From NCBI GenBank assembly GCA_023105745.1, contig JALGQZ010000013.1:3569501-3633500 (forward strand): a stretch of 64,000 nt of DNA, read 5' to 3'. Below, in pieces: positions 1 to 12,036 of this stretch; position 1 is the stretch's first letter; each line of letters starts with the position of its first letter. The position numbers were made by a program, and so were the translations under genes. This stretch comes from Austropuccinia psidii (Eukaryota > Basidiomycota > Pucciniomycetes > Pucciniales > Sphaerophragmiaceae). Under the pieces are notes generated by a model. It saw nothing but the letters and a program-made list of their open reading frames with translations. It did not search any database and was not told where the DNA came from.

Positions 1-504
1 TGTGACCACAATTTAAATAAGCTGTATTTATGTTTCTAGGCGTAAATTTCTTCAAAATTATTATATTCAATATTAAAACTAGGTTATTTCTCTTATTATA
101 ATAGTTTTTCTCTATTATTACTTTTTAATAATTCTATAATTGATATAAATAGTATTTATATTAATTTATAACTTTAATATTGGTAATATTATTGTTATTA
201 ATTGTTTTTTATTAATAAAAAACAATTTTTTACGCCTTTATTATTTGTTGGTAACAACAATAAGGTGCTTTTAAATATATTAATTATTTTATATTAATAT
301 ATTTGTTTTATATATATTAGCTCTTATAATATAAATAATATTATTATATTTATTTAATAATACAATTATTTTACGCCATAATTATAATAATTCTTTATTA
401 TTATAATTATTTTTATCTTATTTATTTCATTTATAAGGACATTCATTGTACAATAAGTAAAATATTGGTAATTTTTACTTATTGTTTCATAGTAAAACCT
501 TACA
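1..504 (-). repeat. LTR fragment, family L3 (5' end, runs off window)
   Basis: Read on the minus strand it begins TGTAAGG at 504 and aligns with the first ~500 bases of the L3 LTRs at 47144 and 59552. Shared blocks include the start, the CTATGAAACAATAAG stem, the GGCGTAAA and TTACGCC motifs and the AT-rich stretches between. The rest of the LTR would lie left of base 1, so I cannot tell a solo LTR from part of an element. Confidence 0.75.
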
Positions 505-570
505 AAATACCCAGGAAACTTCTTTATAAAAGATACTTAAAATTTAATTTATACATAGATAATATTAAAT

Positions 571-1495
571 TGTAAGCTGTGTGAAATCTTTGAGAAAATC
601 CATTAAGAATTGGATTTTTGATGAATTTTTGAAGTTATTGCTATTTTTCCACGTAAGATAGCAATACACACTGAACCTTAACTTTTGGTAAGGTTTTAAT
701 GCTTTTAACCCTAAAGGTTTAAGCTTATTTAAGATTTTTGAGCTTTATTAAGCTTTGAAAGTTCTTAAAACCTTAATTTCAAGCCTGCATATAGGTATTT
801 ACCCTGTGGCAGCTTGAAATTCCTGTCCAATTTGGGATAAAACCAGTTTAAACTTTAAGGTTGGATCAAAGTCTAATCTGAAAGTTTAAATAAGGTTGAA
901 AATCCTCCAATACAGGTGGCCTACCTTAATTGAATACTTTCAGATCCAAAAAGTTGGGTACCCCAGCTCTATTTGGTCTTTTTCCTTTGTCCCACCTTTT
1001 TGTGTGGATTTTGCCCTTTTATTTATTTAACGCCATACTATGGCCTTAAACCCTTTAAAATTGAGCCCACGCAGGATTTACATCCTGTATGGCAAATCCT
1101 TAGCAAACTCAGTAAATATACACAACACCTCAATTTTAACTAAAATTTTGGTAAGTTTGCATAAAACTTATGCAGCTTTAAATTTAAGCTTATTTAAGCT
1201 TAGATTTAACAATTTTGAAAAAATGTTATAAAAGTTAAATTAGTACTTTGAAATTCTCAAATCTTCCAATAACATAAGAAAGAAGCATTTTTTGGTATAA
1301 CACCCTGTGAGTGTACCCTTGGTTATTTTTGGTGTAGAATCCAAAAATGACATAATATTTATAACTTTGTTTATCCAAAAAAAGATATACTTTTTTATTT
1401 TAAATTCAATTGAAATTCTGTTGAAGACTAAATCAACTGTATAGAAAGTCATTTTTGGCCTTATGGGTATGTTATACATACCTCACAGGCTCACA
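571..1495 (-). mobile_element. Putative LTR-like insertion interrupting a MULE remnant
   Basis: The MULE transposase reading stops abruptly at 1496, where minus-strand sequence starting TGTGAGCC begins. The other possible end is TGTAAGCT at 571, which reads as ...AGCTTACA on the minus strand, so the block has LTR-like TG...CA ends. A short palindrome (GGTATGT...ACATACC) lies near the 1495 end. I found no matching 5-bp target duplication and no primer-binding site, so the boundaries are tentative. No protein of its own is recognisable. Confidence 0.35.
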
Positions 1496-2036
1496 GAGGT
1501 AATGTGTCCCTGAGCATCCCTTGCAAAGAACCAAACAAAATTTTCTTCTTTGAGGGTGTCAATAAAATCATCAATGGGCCTTCTTCCTTGCAGTTTGTCT
1601 TTCTTGATTTTCTTGACTTGGTTGTAAATGTCTTGAAGGATTACAGGCCTGTCAGATTCCCTCTGGCTGCATAATTGGGCCTGAATTTTCCTTGGCATGA
1701 GCAGTGATTAAGACATTTGAGCAATTTGGGATGTTTCTTGCTCATTGAATTTCCTGAAAGCAGGATGTGCCATGATATTTTCAGTGGCATCATGGCTATG
1801 TTGAGGATTTTTGACTTGAAGAGTCCAAGTGTTACTCTTGGCATATTTTCTGGCATAAAGTCTAAAAGGACAGACAAGCTTTCTTGAGGTGACTGTTTTG
1901 GAGGGGCTTTTGTTGGGATTTGGGGTCCCAGCCTGTCACAACCTATTTCAACTTGGTTGTGGGTCATATTAAACCTCAAGGTGGACACAGCATACCCCTG
2001 AGCCCTGGCAACATTATTCACATTCTGCCAAAGAAG
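1496..2036 (-). pseudogene. MULE (Mutator-like) transposase, N-terminal fragment, frameshifted
   Basis: The minus-strand reading holds the zinc-finger/DNA-binding start of a rust MULE transposase. One frame (1641-2021) contains ARAQGYAVSTLR and HNQVEIGCDR, typical of the FAR1/GCM1-like N-terminus. A second frame (1496-1698) continues with VILQDIYNQVKK, GRRPIDDFIDTL and NFVWFFARDAQGHITS, the family's segment just before the catalytic domain. The two frames meet near 1700 through a frameshift, and one stop lies in the joining stretch. The DDE catalytic domain is missing because the reading ends at the insertion that starts at 1495. The family call rests on recognised motifs and the whole is clearly non-functional. 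Confidence 0.65.
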
Positions 2037-2699
2037 CTAAAGGGTCTTAAATTCACCTTTAGTGGGGGGTTGCAGCATTTTTGAGTGAAAAAGAGGTATA
2101 AATTTGAAAAAAAAGGGAATTTGGGGATTTGGAATGGGGTAAGAACCTTTCAAAAGGTGAAAAAGAAGTTAAAAAAGGTATGAAAAATTAAAAGATGTGG
2201 TTAAGAGTGAAAAAAAATGATTTAATTGTGGGATTAATTGATGAGGGAAGGTAAAAAATTGGAAATTTAGAGGCTTGAAAGCAGTTTGTTGTGGTGGAAA
2301 ATGCAGTCTTTGGGGGAAAAAAAGAAAGAAAAGTGTGAAAAGCTTTGCGAAATTGCTTGGGTAATGCTGTTTTTCAAAAAAAAATTGTTTGGGGTGGGGA
2401 TAATGTGGATTATTTGGGGTGTTTGGTCTTTTTTTAGGGGGGGGCAGGGCCAAAAATCTGAGACAATTGGGAGTTAGAGGGGTTTTGGGGAGAAAAACCC
2501 TTTTTGAGACATGTTTTGGCCCAATACAGGCATGTTATGTTTCATTTTTAATTAAAAATGGGCCCAGGGCACCCCTTACGTGTTTTTACCAATTTATGGC
2601 CAAAACATGTAAGTTTTTAGTAAAAACATGTAAGCTCTTACATGTTTTTATCAATACCCTAATTTTATTATATAAAATTATTATCTTAAATATCTTTTA
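2037..2699. other. Gene-free stretch with repeat family R fragment
   Basis: No convincing gene. The part at about 2560-2665 (ACGTGTTTTTACCAATTTAT, ACATGTAAG, ending ATCAATACCCT) recurs in modified form at 55815-55860, 56815-56930 and 57553-57640, so it belongs to a dispersed repeat. The short G- and T-rich reading frames here look like chance. Confidence 0.5.
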
Positions 2700-3274
2700 A
2701 AATTCACAAATTCCTTTTAAAAAAAACTTATAAATCTTATTTTTTTTTTATCATAAAAATCTGTTTTATCTTTTAAAATATTGATTTTTTTTTTGGTTTG
2801 TTTTTAACTTATAAAAAATTATTTAATATAACAAATTTTATTGTTTGAATTTTTTTATTAATTAGATATTATAAATAAGTTTTCTCTAAAAAAATCTATA
2901 TCATTTTTTTTATATAAAATTTTTCTATAAGATTTATCTTTGCACATTGTGTGTGATAATTCTTTTGTAAATAATAGTAATATTATTTATAAGGGGTTAA
3001 ATATTATTTTTTTTACACATATAATTGTCTAATTAAGAGGTTTATAATTTCTTATTATTATAACTGTCAGTAACTATAATAATAATAGAATAATTATAAT
3101 TATTAAGATTTTTATTATTATTAAATTATTTAATGATAATTAATAAAATTAGTCTTAATAATTATATTAATTTGTGGTTATAATATTCCATTATATTATA
3201 TTTTCTACTGAGGAAAGTCATAGTACTCTTGATATTTTTTACTATTATCAAGAGTTTCATAGACAAACCTTACA
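2700..3274 (-). repeat. Diverged L3-like LTR fragment
   Basis: On the minus strand it begins at 3274 with TGTAAGGTTTGTCTATGAAAC, nearly the same start as the L3 LTRs. It then has a different stem, ACTCTTGATA...TATCAAGAGT, and rejoins the family with GTACTATGA. The rest is AT-rich sequence of the same character. The far end is not defined. Confidence 0.45.
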
Positions 3275-5256
3275 TTCCTTCTCTCCAAAAATACCTTTAA
3301 TTCAATTGTAACATGGAGTTTTTCCCTTGAGTAAATTGGGTAGGTTGTTGTAATCTTTGTTTTTTATGCCTGTCCAAGTGTTATTTTCTCATTTCATCAT
3401 CCCAGAAAATTTCTATTTATATGTGAACTATTGCTGCTGTATTTTGAAACTATCAAGATTCAGCTTTCTTCTTGTATGACTCTTCTTCAAGTGGTCAGAA
3501 AATTTCTTGAAATCTTGCTATTGTGTTGCTTTATTGATACCCCATATGAGCTCTCTTAGATCCTCAAACAATTCAAAATAATTACATGAGCTTATTAAGA
3601 TTATCTTAGGTATTTAAAAAATTGAAAAGACTAAATAAACAAACCATTAAAAATTTTTGTGTCTCCAAATTGCGTGAAAAAATGCTCATAATCTTCTTTG
3701 AAAAATGGAGCACTATGATGATGTTTGGCTTGTCCTCTTGATTGTAAGGCCTGATTGCTGTTGGCAAGCTGGTCCATTTTTTTCATTGTAATTGATTTGT
3801 GCCTTTGTCTGACAATGCTTTTTAGCTTTAACAGTACCACTTGAATGACAAAGTGCCTCTGACAATTGTATTTCAACAGACCTTCCACTGCCTCCTATGA
3901 TCATTGATTAATATCCAAAAATAATGGATCCAACATGTTTTGATCTGAAGTAGGTATCATGATGCTTAACTTTGATTGAAAACCTGACTGCTAAGACTGT
4001 TTGATGGAAATTGCCTTGAGGTGTAAATCTTTGCAAGTGTTGAGGGAGTGTTAGATTGGACCTTGAGAAAACATTGTACAATGTGAAGCAAGAAAATTTA
4101 CCCAGGAAATAAAACAAAAGAATCAACAATAATGGTGGATTATTCAAAAAAAAAACAAGAGATAAAAATCAGAAGTAAAAATGTAGTATGGTTACTCAGA
4201 ATGGACAAAAAATATTGTGACAGCTACTAGAATTTGCAATGCTGATCTTATAGGGAAATTAATGTGAAATAAACTAGAATTGCGTCGAACAAAGTACTTC
4301 AAAAGGTACTTTATTTAACATATCTAATATGCCCAATCAGTTCAATTCGACAGGTCAAATGGTCAGTGAATTTTGAACCCCATTATTAGTGAAATTAATA
4401 TAACATATTACCATATATGATAACAATAAAATTTAATAATGATTATCATCTCAAGTCATTCACTTTTTTAACTGTTAAATGTTAATTATTATTTTTTAAA
4501 TTAAAAAATCAGAAAATTATAATCAAAATCAAATAATATAAGAAAAATTAATTACAAAAAAAAGGAAAACAAAACATTCAAAATAAATAAATACCTTTAT
4601 TTTTTATTTTTTTAAAAAAACAATTAAAAGTTAAAAAAAAATTTAAACTTTTTTTTTGTTTCAGATTTCAGTTTAGACAAAATTTATAATTTTTCTTCGT
4701 TTGATTTGTTATTTTTAAATATTTGAATAGACCTTTAATAATGTTTTATGTTAACAATTTAGTTTTTTTTGGTAATTGATCTCAAAATCTATTCAAATAA
4801 AGCAAAGATGCAAAAAAAACAAGAGCTCTTTGGTATAAATGTTCCCATTGTAGAATAAGTAATCAAACTTTTACGATGTTTTACAAGCTTAAATTAAACA
4901 AAAATGCAAAAATATTTGACTTTCGACTTGTTCATCAAAGCTTAAAAGGTTAGAAACCCATTTCTTATTACATTGGTTTACCGGTGTAAGCAACCCGCTT
5001 TGTTTTCAAAAAAAAATCACCCTCAATTTTCTGAAAAATTTTTCTTAGGTAAAAAATGATTCTACATTATCAGCTTTTGCAAAATTCCATCGGTGCAAAT
5101 GTCCTTGTATTATTTTTTGCAGTAGATGTCTTCAAAAAAGAGACATCTAGATATTAAACTTTTTTTTGCTTTTTCAAGAATTGACTCCAAATTTGAACAA
5201 ATCAAGCAGAAAGCCAATAAAAAAAGCTATTTTTATTGATGCATGTAACTTGTTTT
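3275..5256. other. Gene-free stretch downstream of PRP28
   Basis: No recognisable gene. Minus-strand frames at 3631-4147 read as short peptides without known motifs and may be transposon remains. From 4430 to 5250 the DNA is very AT-rich. The last few hundred bases before 5257 would hold the PRP28 3' UTR and terminator; I see no distinctive polyadenylation signal. Confidence 0.4.
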
Positions 5257-8117
5257 TTAACCGTCATCTAAGTCAGCTGCTCTACGTTTCATAGCAGCCG
5301 ACATCTGAGAAGATTAAATCGCACGAATAACAATAATAATTAGCGATCAAGCACACGGATTTTGAGTCAGGGAATGAAAAAAACGGCATTACCTTAGATT
5401 GGGCAGCTTCATGTTTGGCTAGTTCAGGTGGACATTTAGATACAGGACTTTTCATAATTTCTTGCTTTAAATCATACATCACATCGGCGTCATCATTAGT
5501 TAAGAATGTAATTGCCGTTCCAACTTTTCCGGCACGACCCGTTCGACCTATTATGTTTTTTGGATAATTTATTTTTTATCAGTTTAACTACATAGACATT
5601 AGTATAATGAAATCTTATCAAGACTTACCGATTCGGTGCACATAGGCTTCGATGGTACCAGCCATTTGGAAATTGACAACCAAGCCAACATCAGGAACAT
5701 CAATCCCACGTCCAGCTAGATCAGTAGCAACAAGAATATCTGATTCTCCGGATCGTAAAGAGGCCAATGCGGCTTCTCTTTGTTCTTGATTTTTACCTGA
5801 ATGTAAAGTAGTAGTTGACCAGCCAGCTCGACTGATATCCTTTGCCAATTGATCTGCTGTTTTTTTTTGGTTGACAAAGACAATGATGGGGGGAGTGAAG
5901 CCTTGGTTAAGTACTTCAAGCAATCGACCACGTTTTTTGTCTTCGTTTGGCAGAAATTCGACTTGTTGATCAACGGTGTCAACTGCTTGACCTGCAACAC
6001 CAATCGTGACCACAGCCGGTCTTCTTAGATATTTACGGGCTAAGCGCTCAACAGCAGGTGGCATGGTAGCGGAAAACATGACCTATGAAGAGGGTGAAAT
6101 TCAATTAAGGTACTTGTTTAAGAGGTAACCTTTTGGGCCAATTTGAAAACCTAAAGCTTACAGTTTGACGATAAAGTCCTTTAGCACCAGTTACATCAAA
6201 GCCTTCGATTCCACCGATAAAACTAGTCATTTTTGCAGAATCCTCTGCTTCTTCAGTATCCGGTTTTAAGTTACTTAAAGGTAATTGATCTAGAATAAAG
6301 TTAACGACCTCTTCAAATCCCAAGTTGATCATTCGATCAGCTTCATCCATGACTACATAAGTACATTGTCCTAATACTAGTACATGTCTTTCAATACAAT
6401 CTTTCAATCGACCAGGAGTGGCGATGATAATTTCAGCGCCATCACGCATATTTAAAGCTTGTTCTTCCATAGCTTTTCCACCCACAATTGAAACACATCT
6501 GTAACCTAATCTAAGAGCAAATTTATTAGTTTCTACTTCGATTTGTTGAGCCAATTCACGAGTTGGAGCTAAGATGAGAGCATAAGGTCCTAAATGACGA
6601 TTATCATCTGTTAAGGGAGGTAATTTCCCAATATAGGTTAACATTGGTATGACAAATGAAGCTGTTTTTCCTGAACCTGTTTCAGCGATACCGATTAGAT
6701 CACGATTATTTAGACCAAGAGGGATTGCTTGTCTTTGAATTGGTGAAGGTTCCTTATAGCCGATTTCATCAATAATTTCTAAGATTTGCATGGGTAATTT
6801 AGACTCCTCCCAAGATCTCATAGGATTTGGTATATTTCCACCACGAGCAGCAATAGAGAAATCTTCTCTAAAGATTCTCCAATCTCTATCGCGCATAGAT
6901 CCTAAAGGTTTTTGGCTCCAATGTAATTCATTGATGATAGCCGGATTACGTTTTGATCCTGATTCTGAAGGTCTTGAAGTTAAAACTTGATCATTTGGAT
7001 CAAGTTTACTTTGAGCCAATTCTTTTGCTATTGATTTAGTATTTTGAACAGCTGGATCGATTCCAGCTAGTTTGCCATTTCCGTATAAACCAAATCTTCC
7101 AACTACTTGAAGGGGCGGAAGGGTTGGAGGAGGTAGACTACCACGATGATTGGAATTATAGTGATGACGATCTGATGAAGAATGAGATTGAGTTGATGGA
7201 GGAGGTGGGATTGAGATGGCATATAATGGATCGACTTCTTCTAAGGCTGTATCCTCATCTTTTGCCCAGTCGAATACAAACTTTTTATCTGACATTTTTC
7301 TGATTCTACGTTTTTTATTATCAGGTTGACCAAGATAACGTGCCATGAGTAATTTTTGATTTAAGACAGGTGGAGGTGCAGTACCAAGCATAGGCTCAGT
7401 ACTAGGGAGAGAGTTTAGATGTTTATTGACAGAAGGAATTGAGTTGGGTGATTGATTCGAAGGAAGTAAAGGAGGAGAGGAAGAGTTTGAATTTGATGTT
7501 TGATTGATAGAAGGTTCAGGTTTATAAGAATTACGAAGTGATGAGGGACCAGGACCTGATGGAGTGTTGGGACCGCTAGCAGTTTTTTTGCGAAAAGCTT
7601 TTGGGGCAGTAGGTACACCGGACATATCGATCTTGAAAGAATTTGAAGATCTAGGATCGGTTGCACCATAAGATTGATGATTATGATCCGAAGTCCCGTT
7701 TCGAGTAGGACCACGAGATGAATACGAGCCATACTTTGCTTCACGGGCCGACCTCTCAAGTTCTTCACGTTTAGCAGCTAGTTGAGCCAACCTAGCCTTT
7801 TCGGCAGCCACTTGGTCTTGACGTTTTGCGATGGCCAAAGCTGCCCTTTCCTCTTTTGAAAGAAATTTTGGCTTTAATAAGAGAAAGTAAAGATATTTTT
7901 AGTTTGATTTTGATTGTTTGATTGAAAGAATAAAGTAAGACGAAGAGATTACTTTACTAGCAGCTTCCTTTTCAGCCTTTTGTTTGGCCAGTAAAGTTTC
8001 GATTGAAAGAGGTTGTTTTTGATTTTTGGACGGGTTAATTGAAGGATTTGAAGATATAGAAGGTGTTAAAGATTGGTTTGTTATAATTTTAGCACTAGGT
8101 GAAGGGCCCATACCCAT
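5257..8117 (-). CDS. PRP28: PRP28, DEAD-box pre-mRNA splicing RNA helicase
   Basis: Five exons on the minus strand: 8117-7953, 7871-6162, 6082-5629, 5547-5393 and 5304-5257, giving 843 residues and TAA. All four introns (81, 79, 81, 88 nt) have GT-AG ends and the summed length is in frame. After a Ser/Pro-rich N-terminus, residues 55-67 carry [13 protein letters not shown], a stretch characteristic of Prp28. The helicase core has the Q motif ([11 protein letters not shown]), motif I AETGSGKT (~450), [17 protein letters not shown] (~563), SAT (~630), [10 protein letters not shown] and [11 protein letters not shown] (~775, across an exon junction). Prp28 displaces U1 snRNA from the 5' splice site when the U4/U6.U5 tri-snRNP joins the spliceosome in the nucleus. 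The start is the first ATG after an in-frame stop. It looks functional and single-copy, with no operon-like neighbour. Confidence 0.95.
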
Positions 8118-8642
8118 GATGACGATGATGCTGTTGCTGGTGGGTGAAGATTGATTTTGAGATTGGAAGAAACCAAGGATCCGGACGAGGAAAAAATCAA
8201 AATCAGAAGTTTAAATTTCTTTGGTGACCCCTGCGCCAAGAGATTCTTTTGACTGTCTTGACCGCTCAAATCTCCCTAGAGTTTTTCAAGGAGAACGTCT
8301 CTATTGAAATTATGACAAAACTCCTTGGACAACTTGGTCATCAAACAAAAAAAAACAAAGACAAGTAGGAAATTTTGGGATCACTCAATGATCTTCGCTT
8401 CAAGCCTAAGAATCTGAAATAAGCAAGATGGTATTGATAATTATCAGTCACAAGAGCTAGCCTTGTGACCAAATTAGCCATCACTTTGTCATAAAGGCTA
8501 TTGCTCAAGGCCAAACCTCAACTATGAGCTAGCTTATTTCCAAATAAGAACAAGCATTTGTCACTCCCAGACCCTAATCAGCAATCATATCCAGCTAAAA
8601 TCCAAAGCAAATACATATTGAAATTAGTAAGCAAATTCACCA
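8118..8642. other. Upstream region of PRP28
   Basis: No gene seen. This holds the 5' UTR and presumably the promoter of PRP28. A minus-strand frame (8269-8081) overlaps the start in another phase and has no recognisable product. No clear TATA box. Confidence 0.4.
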
Positions 8643-8988
8643 TAAAAAAAAGGCTATCCCCACCAGCAGGAGTAGCAGGTCCAACCCAGGTCCAACCTGA
8701 GCCCCAACCTTGGTTGTAACCTTGAAATATTTTTGTGAATACTTTCAGCCACAGGTTTGGTCATTCAGAACTTCACTCAATTAAAATAGAAGACAATGGA
8801 TTCTCCAAAATTTCTATTTGTTTACTTTTCTATTAAATATACAATACTCACTAATACACACAATTCTTTAATAAAAGCTATTTCTAACAGGTAAAGACAC
8901 TGCTTCCAAAGAAATTTGGGAAATAACTTCACTTGATTCCATTGTCTATTATACTTGGATGAATTGACCTATCTCAAATTTTCCCACC
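8643..8988 (+). repeat. Dispersed repeat, copy 1
   Basis: The text from GGCTATCCCCACCAGCAGG through CAACCTTGGTT, TTTGGTCATTCA and CTCAATTAAAATAGAAGA recurs, with many changes, at 53395-53735 on the same strand. Its first part recurs reversed at 23170-23420. It has no coding potential. It ends against the Harbinger element. Confidence 0.6.
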
Positions 8989-8991
8989 ATT

Positions 8992-9016
8992 AGGGGGTGT
9001 CAAAGTTACCAAATCC
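8992..9016 (+). repeat. Harbinger left terminal inverted repeat
   Basis: 25 bases starting AGGGGGTGTC and ending CCAAATCC. They match the right end (18363-18387, reversed) except at position 16 (T here, C there). The preceding ATT at 8989-8991 is the target duplication. Further AAATCC(C) copies follow within 150 bases and may be subterminal transposase sites. Confidence 0.85.
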
Positions 9017-9308
9017 CACACTCAAAATCCCACATTAATTTTTTGGGATTTCAGAAATCCCACACCTCAAGAGGTGTGGTATTTTAAGGTACAAAAACCC
9101 AGGTTTTTGGTACCAAATCCCATGTTTAAATACTAAAATCCTGCCTTTAGCTTCCCATAAAGGCACATTTTTAAAACACACAACTCAGTAAGGGCATGTT
9201 AAATTGCATAAAACTTTACTTCTCTTGCATAAAATTTGAATATACTGGTCATTTATTAAGTTATTTTATTTCAAATTTCATTTTCTATTGATTGTTTCTT
9301 CATTTACC

Positions 9309-10538
9309 ATGCCAAAGGCATCACACAGGCTACCTTTACTTCAGACCTTAAACTCACTGCAATTCATTGATGCATTCAGCTCTGATAGTGATTCTGACAT
9401 CCAGGAAGATATAATATTATTAGATATGATAACATCACAAAGATACATCAATCCACATAGAAGATATCCATCACATTACATGTATACAATGAATGATTTA
9501 CAAACATTATCATCTGAAAGGTTTTGCCAGCTATGTAGGACCACTCATGATTCATTTGAAAAATTGGTTGCACAAATTCAAGATGATCAATCCTTTCAAA
9601 AATCATCACAAAACAAACAACACAATCCTGCCATACAATTGGCTGTGGCACTATCAAGATTAGGATCAAATGGAAATGGGGCTGCTTTTGGGAAAGATTG
9701 GAATGTTATTTGGAATTAGCCATGGGGCTATTGTGTTGTACACCTAAAGAGTTATCCGGATATCAATGAAGTTAAAGTGGAAAATAATTGTGTGGCCAAC
9801 AATAGAACAACGCAGAGAGATGTCTCAAGTTATGCAGGTGGAAGGCTTCCCTGGCTGCATTGGGTTTATTGATGGGAGTCTCATACCATTATCCCAATGT
9901 CCCCCCAATGATGGTGAAGCCTTTTTTGATTGTAAAAAGAGGTAGGCTTTTGAATTTTTACTGATTGTTTAAAAATAAGGTATTCTATGTCAATACAACT
10001 GGTTTGTGACATAAACAAACAGTTCACTACTCTAAATGTTGGTTGTACAGGGTCACTTCATGATTCAAATGTATATCAACATATGAAAATTGCACAAACA
10101 CCTGAAGAATTTTATGAAAAAGATCAGTACATACTGGCCGATTCAGCATATGCAAGTTCTCCTTGGGTTGTTCCAGCATATAAGGGAGTTGCAGCACAGA
10201 ATGAAGACAACCATTCTTTCAATTACTGTCTAGCAAAATAAAGGGTCAGAATCAAGCATGCAATTAGAATTTTGAAGGGGCAGTGGTTTTCTCTAAGGGA
10301 AATGCAGAATCAAATGAGGGATGATCATGAGATTGAATACTTTGTTAGTTGGGTCGTTTCGTGCACAATCTTACATAATATGTTGGCACAAATTGATGAT
10401 GAATGGTTTGACTTATATGAGGATGATGATTCACCACATGCAGAAAATCTGTCCAATAACAACAGTGAGGAAGATGTGGTAAATATGTGTGAAAAAATTA
10501 AACCAATTACTGTGGCATGGAAAGATAGTCAATTGTAA
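9309..10538 (+). pseudogene. PIF/Harbinger DDE transposase, inactivated
   Basis: This would cut and join the transposon ends in the nucleus. The ATG at 9309 opens a frame to 9719, then the homologous reading shifts frame twice. The catalytic part has IDGS (first Asp, codon 9871), a canonical-ended 38-nt intron at 9942-9979, then GSLHDSNVY (second Asp, codon 10062) and ILADSAYASSPWVVP, all typical of Harbinger (DDE_Tnp_4) transposases. The third catalytic residue, usually Glu in RVxxEHAF, is Lys here (AAG at 10254). An in-frame TAA (10239-10241) interrupts just before it. The acidic C-terminal tail runs to TAA at 10538. Family assignment is firm; this copy is dead. Confidence 0.8.
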
Positions 10539-10648
10539 ATTTCATCAGGACCATTGATATATGTACTTAGTTTAATGGCATACAATGGAGTGGAGGTGTT
10601 ATTGGAAAAATAAAAGTGTTTACAATTAATATTTGGAAAATAAAACAA

Positions 10649-12036
10649 TTAAGACTTTTTAGCACATTTTTGGTCCTGCACATTTCTTTCAAAGTACCCA
10701 TTGACTTTTGATTTGATTTCAGTGGGTGACATTTTCAAGAATTTTTGACCTACATTAAATAATTTATGGTTAATTTGAAAAAAACAACCAAAATGAGTGA
10801 TTTCATCATGATTCATAATTTCTGGAGAAGGTTTTGTTGTATGATGAACCATTGTTGATGTTTTCCAAAGGAGTTCCATAATGCCAGGTTTTTTTGAAAA
10901 ATCAATCTCCATTTTAAATTCAGGGAAGTGCAAGCCATGTCAAGAAGGGGATGAAAATCTTTTTTAGATACAAAGGAAAAAATACCATAATTCCAGACAT
11001 TGAGATCAATTAAATCTTGGTATGGCTTATTGAAAAATCCATCTTGAGTTACAACGACATTGGAAAAAGATTTGAATTCTTCCTTTGGATAGGCAGAAGT
11101 TCATTCAAGTTGACTGAAGTTTGGTAATTTTGCTGCTTCCATTATTGACTGATTTTCTTGTGTGGATAATTGTGAAAAATGAGAGATTCTGGAGTATATG
11201 AATTCAGTATATTTTTTAAGTTTGGTCCATTGTATATTATCCAATTCAATTTGAAGAGGAGATAAACCAGCCTTTCTGAAGTAAACACCTAAACCGTTTG
11301 AAATTACTTAGTAATTGTTGAAATAATAAGTAAAAAAAATCACACACCTGCTGATTTGCCAGCATCAGAACCAGGAAAAAAGCCAATACCTTTCATAATG
11401 CCACCTAGAGCTTGCTTATTAGCTTTAACTTCTTGGCGATTTTGAGATAAGGACATCAATGTAATGATAAGGTCTTTTAGTATTTGAGAGTGGCCTGAGG
11501 AAATATCAAAAGGGGTGATTTCATAAATGCAGACAGGTAAAAATGGCTTGTGTGTTTTATCAATGAGTACATAAGGGTGGGGTAAAGTATTGATTGATGG
11601 AAGTTTTAACCATGAGACATTGGCGGATTTCTTGTCAATTGCAATGGTGGAAAAGTTCTTGTATGCTGTGTTAGCATGTCCAAGCTGAGAAATGATTTGT
11701 TTTGAATCATGAATATGTTTGTCTTTGGCATTGGGTGAGTTTTCTTTTATGATTGGTTTGGATATTATTATCTTCCTGATGTTCTATCTTTGATTTAGTC
11801 CTAACCATGACATCAATAGGAGGAACAATAGTTTCATCATCATTCAAATCATTCTGATGATGTACTGACACTGGTTCAGTTCTAACCATAACATCATCAG
11901 AATAATTTGAAGAGTGAGAGGGAGGGGGAGCACTTTTTTTGAATTTTAATGATGATGGAAGGGGGCAGAATGGGAATGAAATTGCAAAAGATATCCTTAT
12001 AATATTAAGAAATGGTAAAAACCCAGTACAAAACAA
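10649..12036 (-). pseudogene. Tet-like 2OG-Fe(II) oxygenase domain protein, degenerate
   Basis: The minus strand reads PFDISSGHSQILKD, then GFFPGSDAGKSAGVYFRKAGLS across a 59-nt intron (11347-11289, GTGTGT...TTTAG). This resembles the Tet-like 2OG-Fe(II) oxygenases (2OG-FeII_Oxy_6 type) that are abundant in rust genomes. Further down, the iron-binding HxD motif is expected in the NKPxxD segment near 11020, but the codon is TAC, giving YQD. The distal part with MVHHTT and THFGCFFQIN lies in another frame (10649-10933), so a frameshift falls near 10925. A stop appears near 11110 in the reading I followed. The upstream frame (11707-12036) is a low-complexity linker whose join is unclear. Family members are thought to oxidise nucleic-acid bases or related substrates; this copy should be inactive. 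Confidence 0.65.

Noticed and set aside
8081..8269. Minus-strand frame starting MSGQDSQKN as the PRP28 first exon
   Set aside because: It is in a different phase from the conserved exon 1. The reading from 8117 joins exon 2 in frame and gives the Prp28 motif [13 protein letters not shown].
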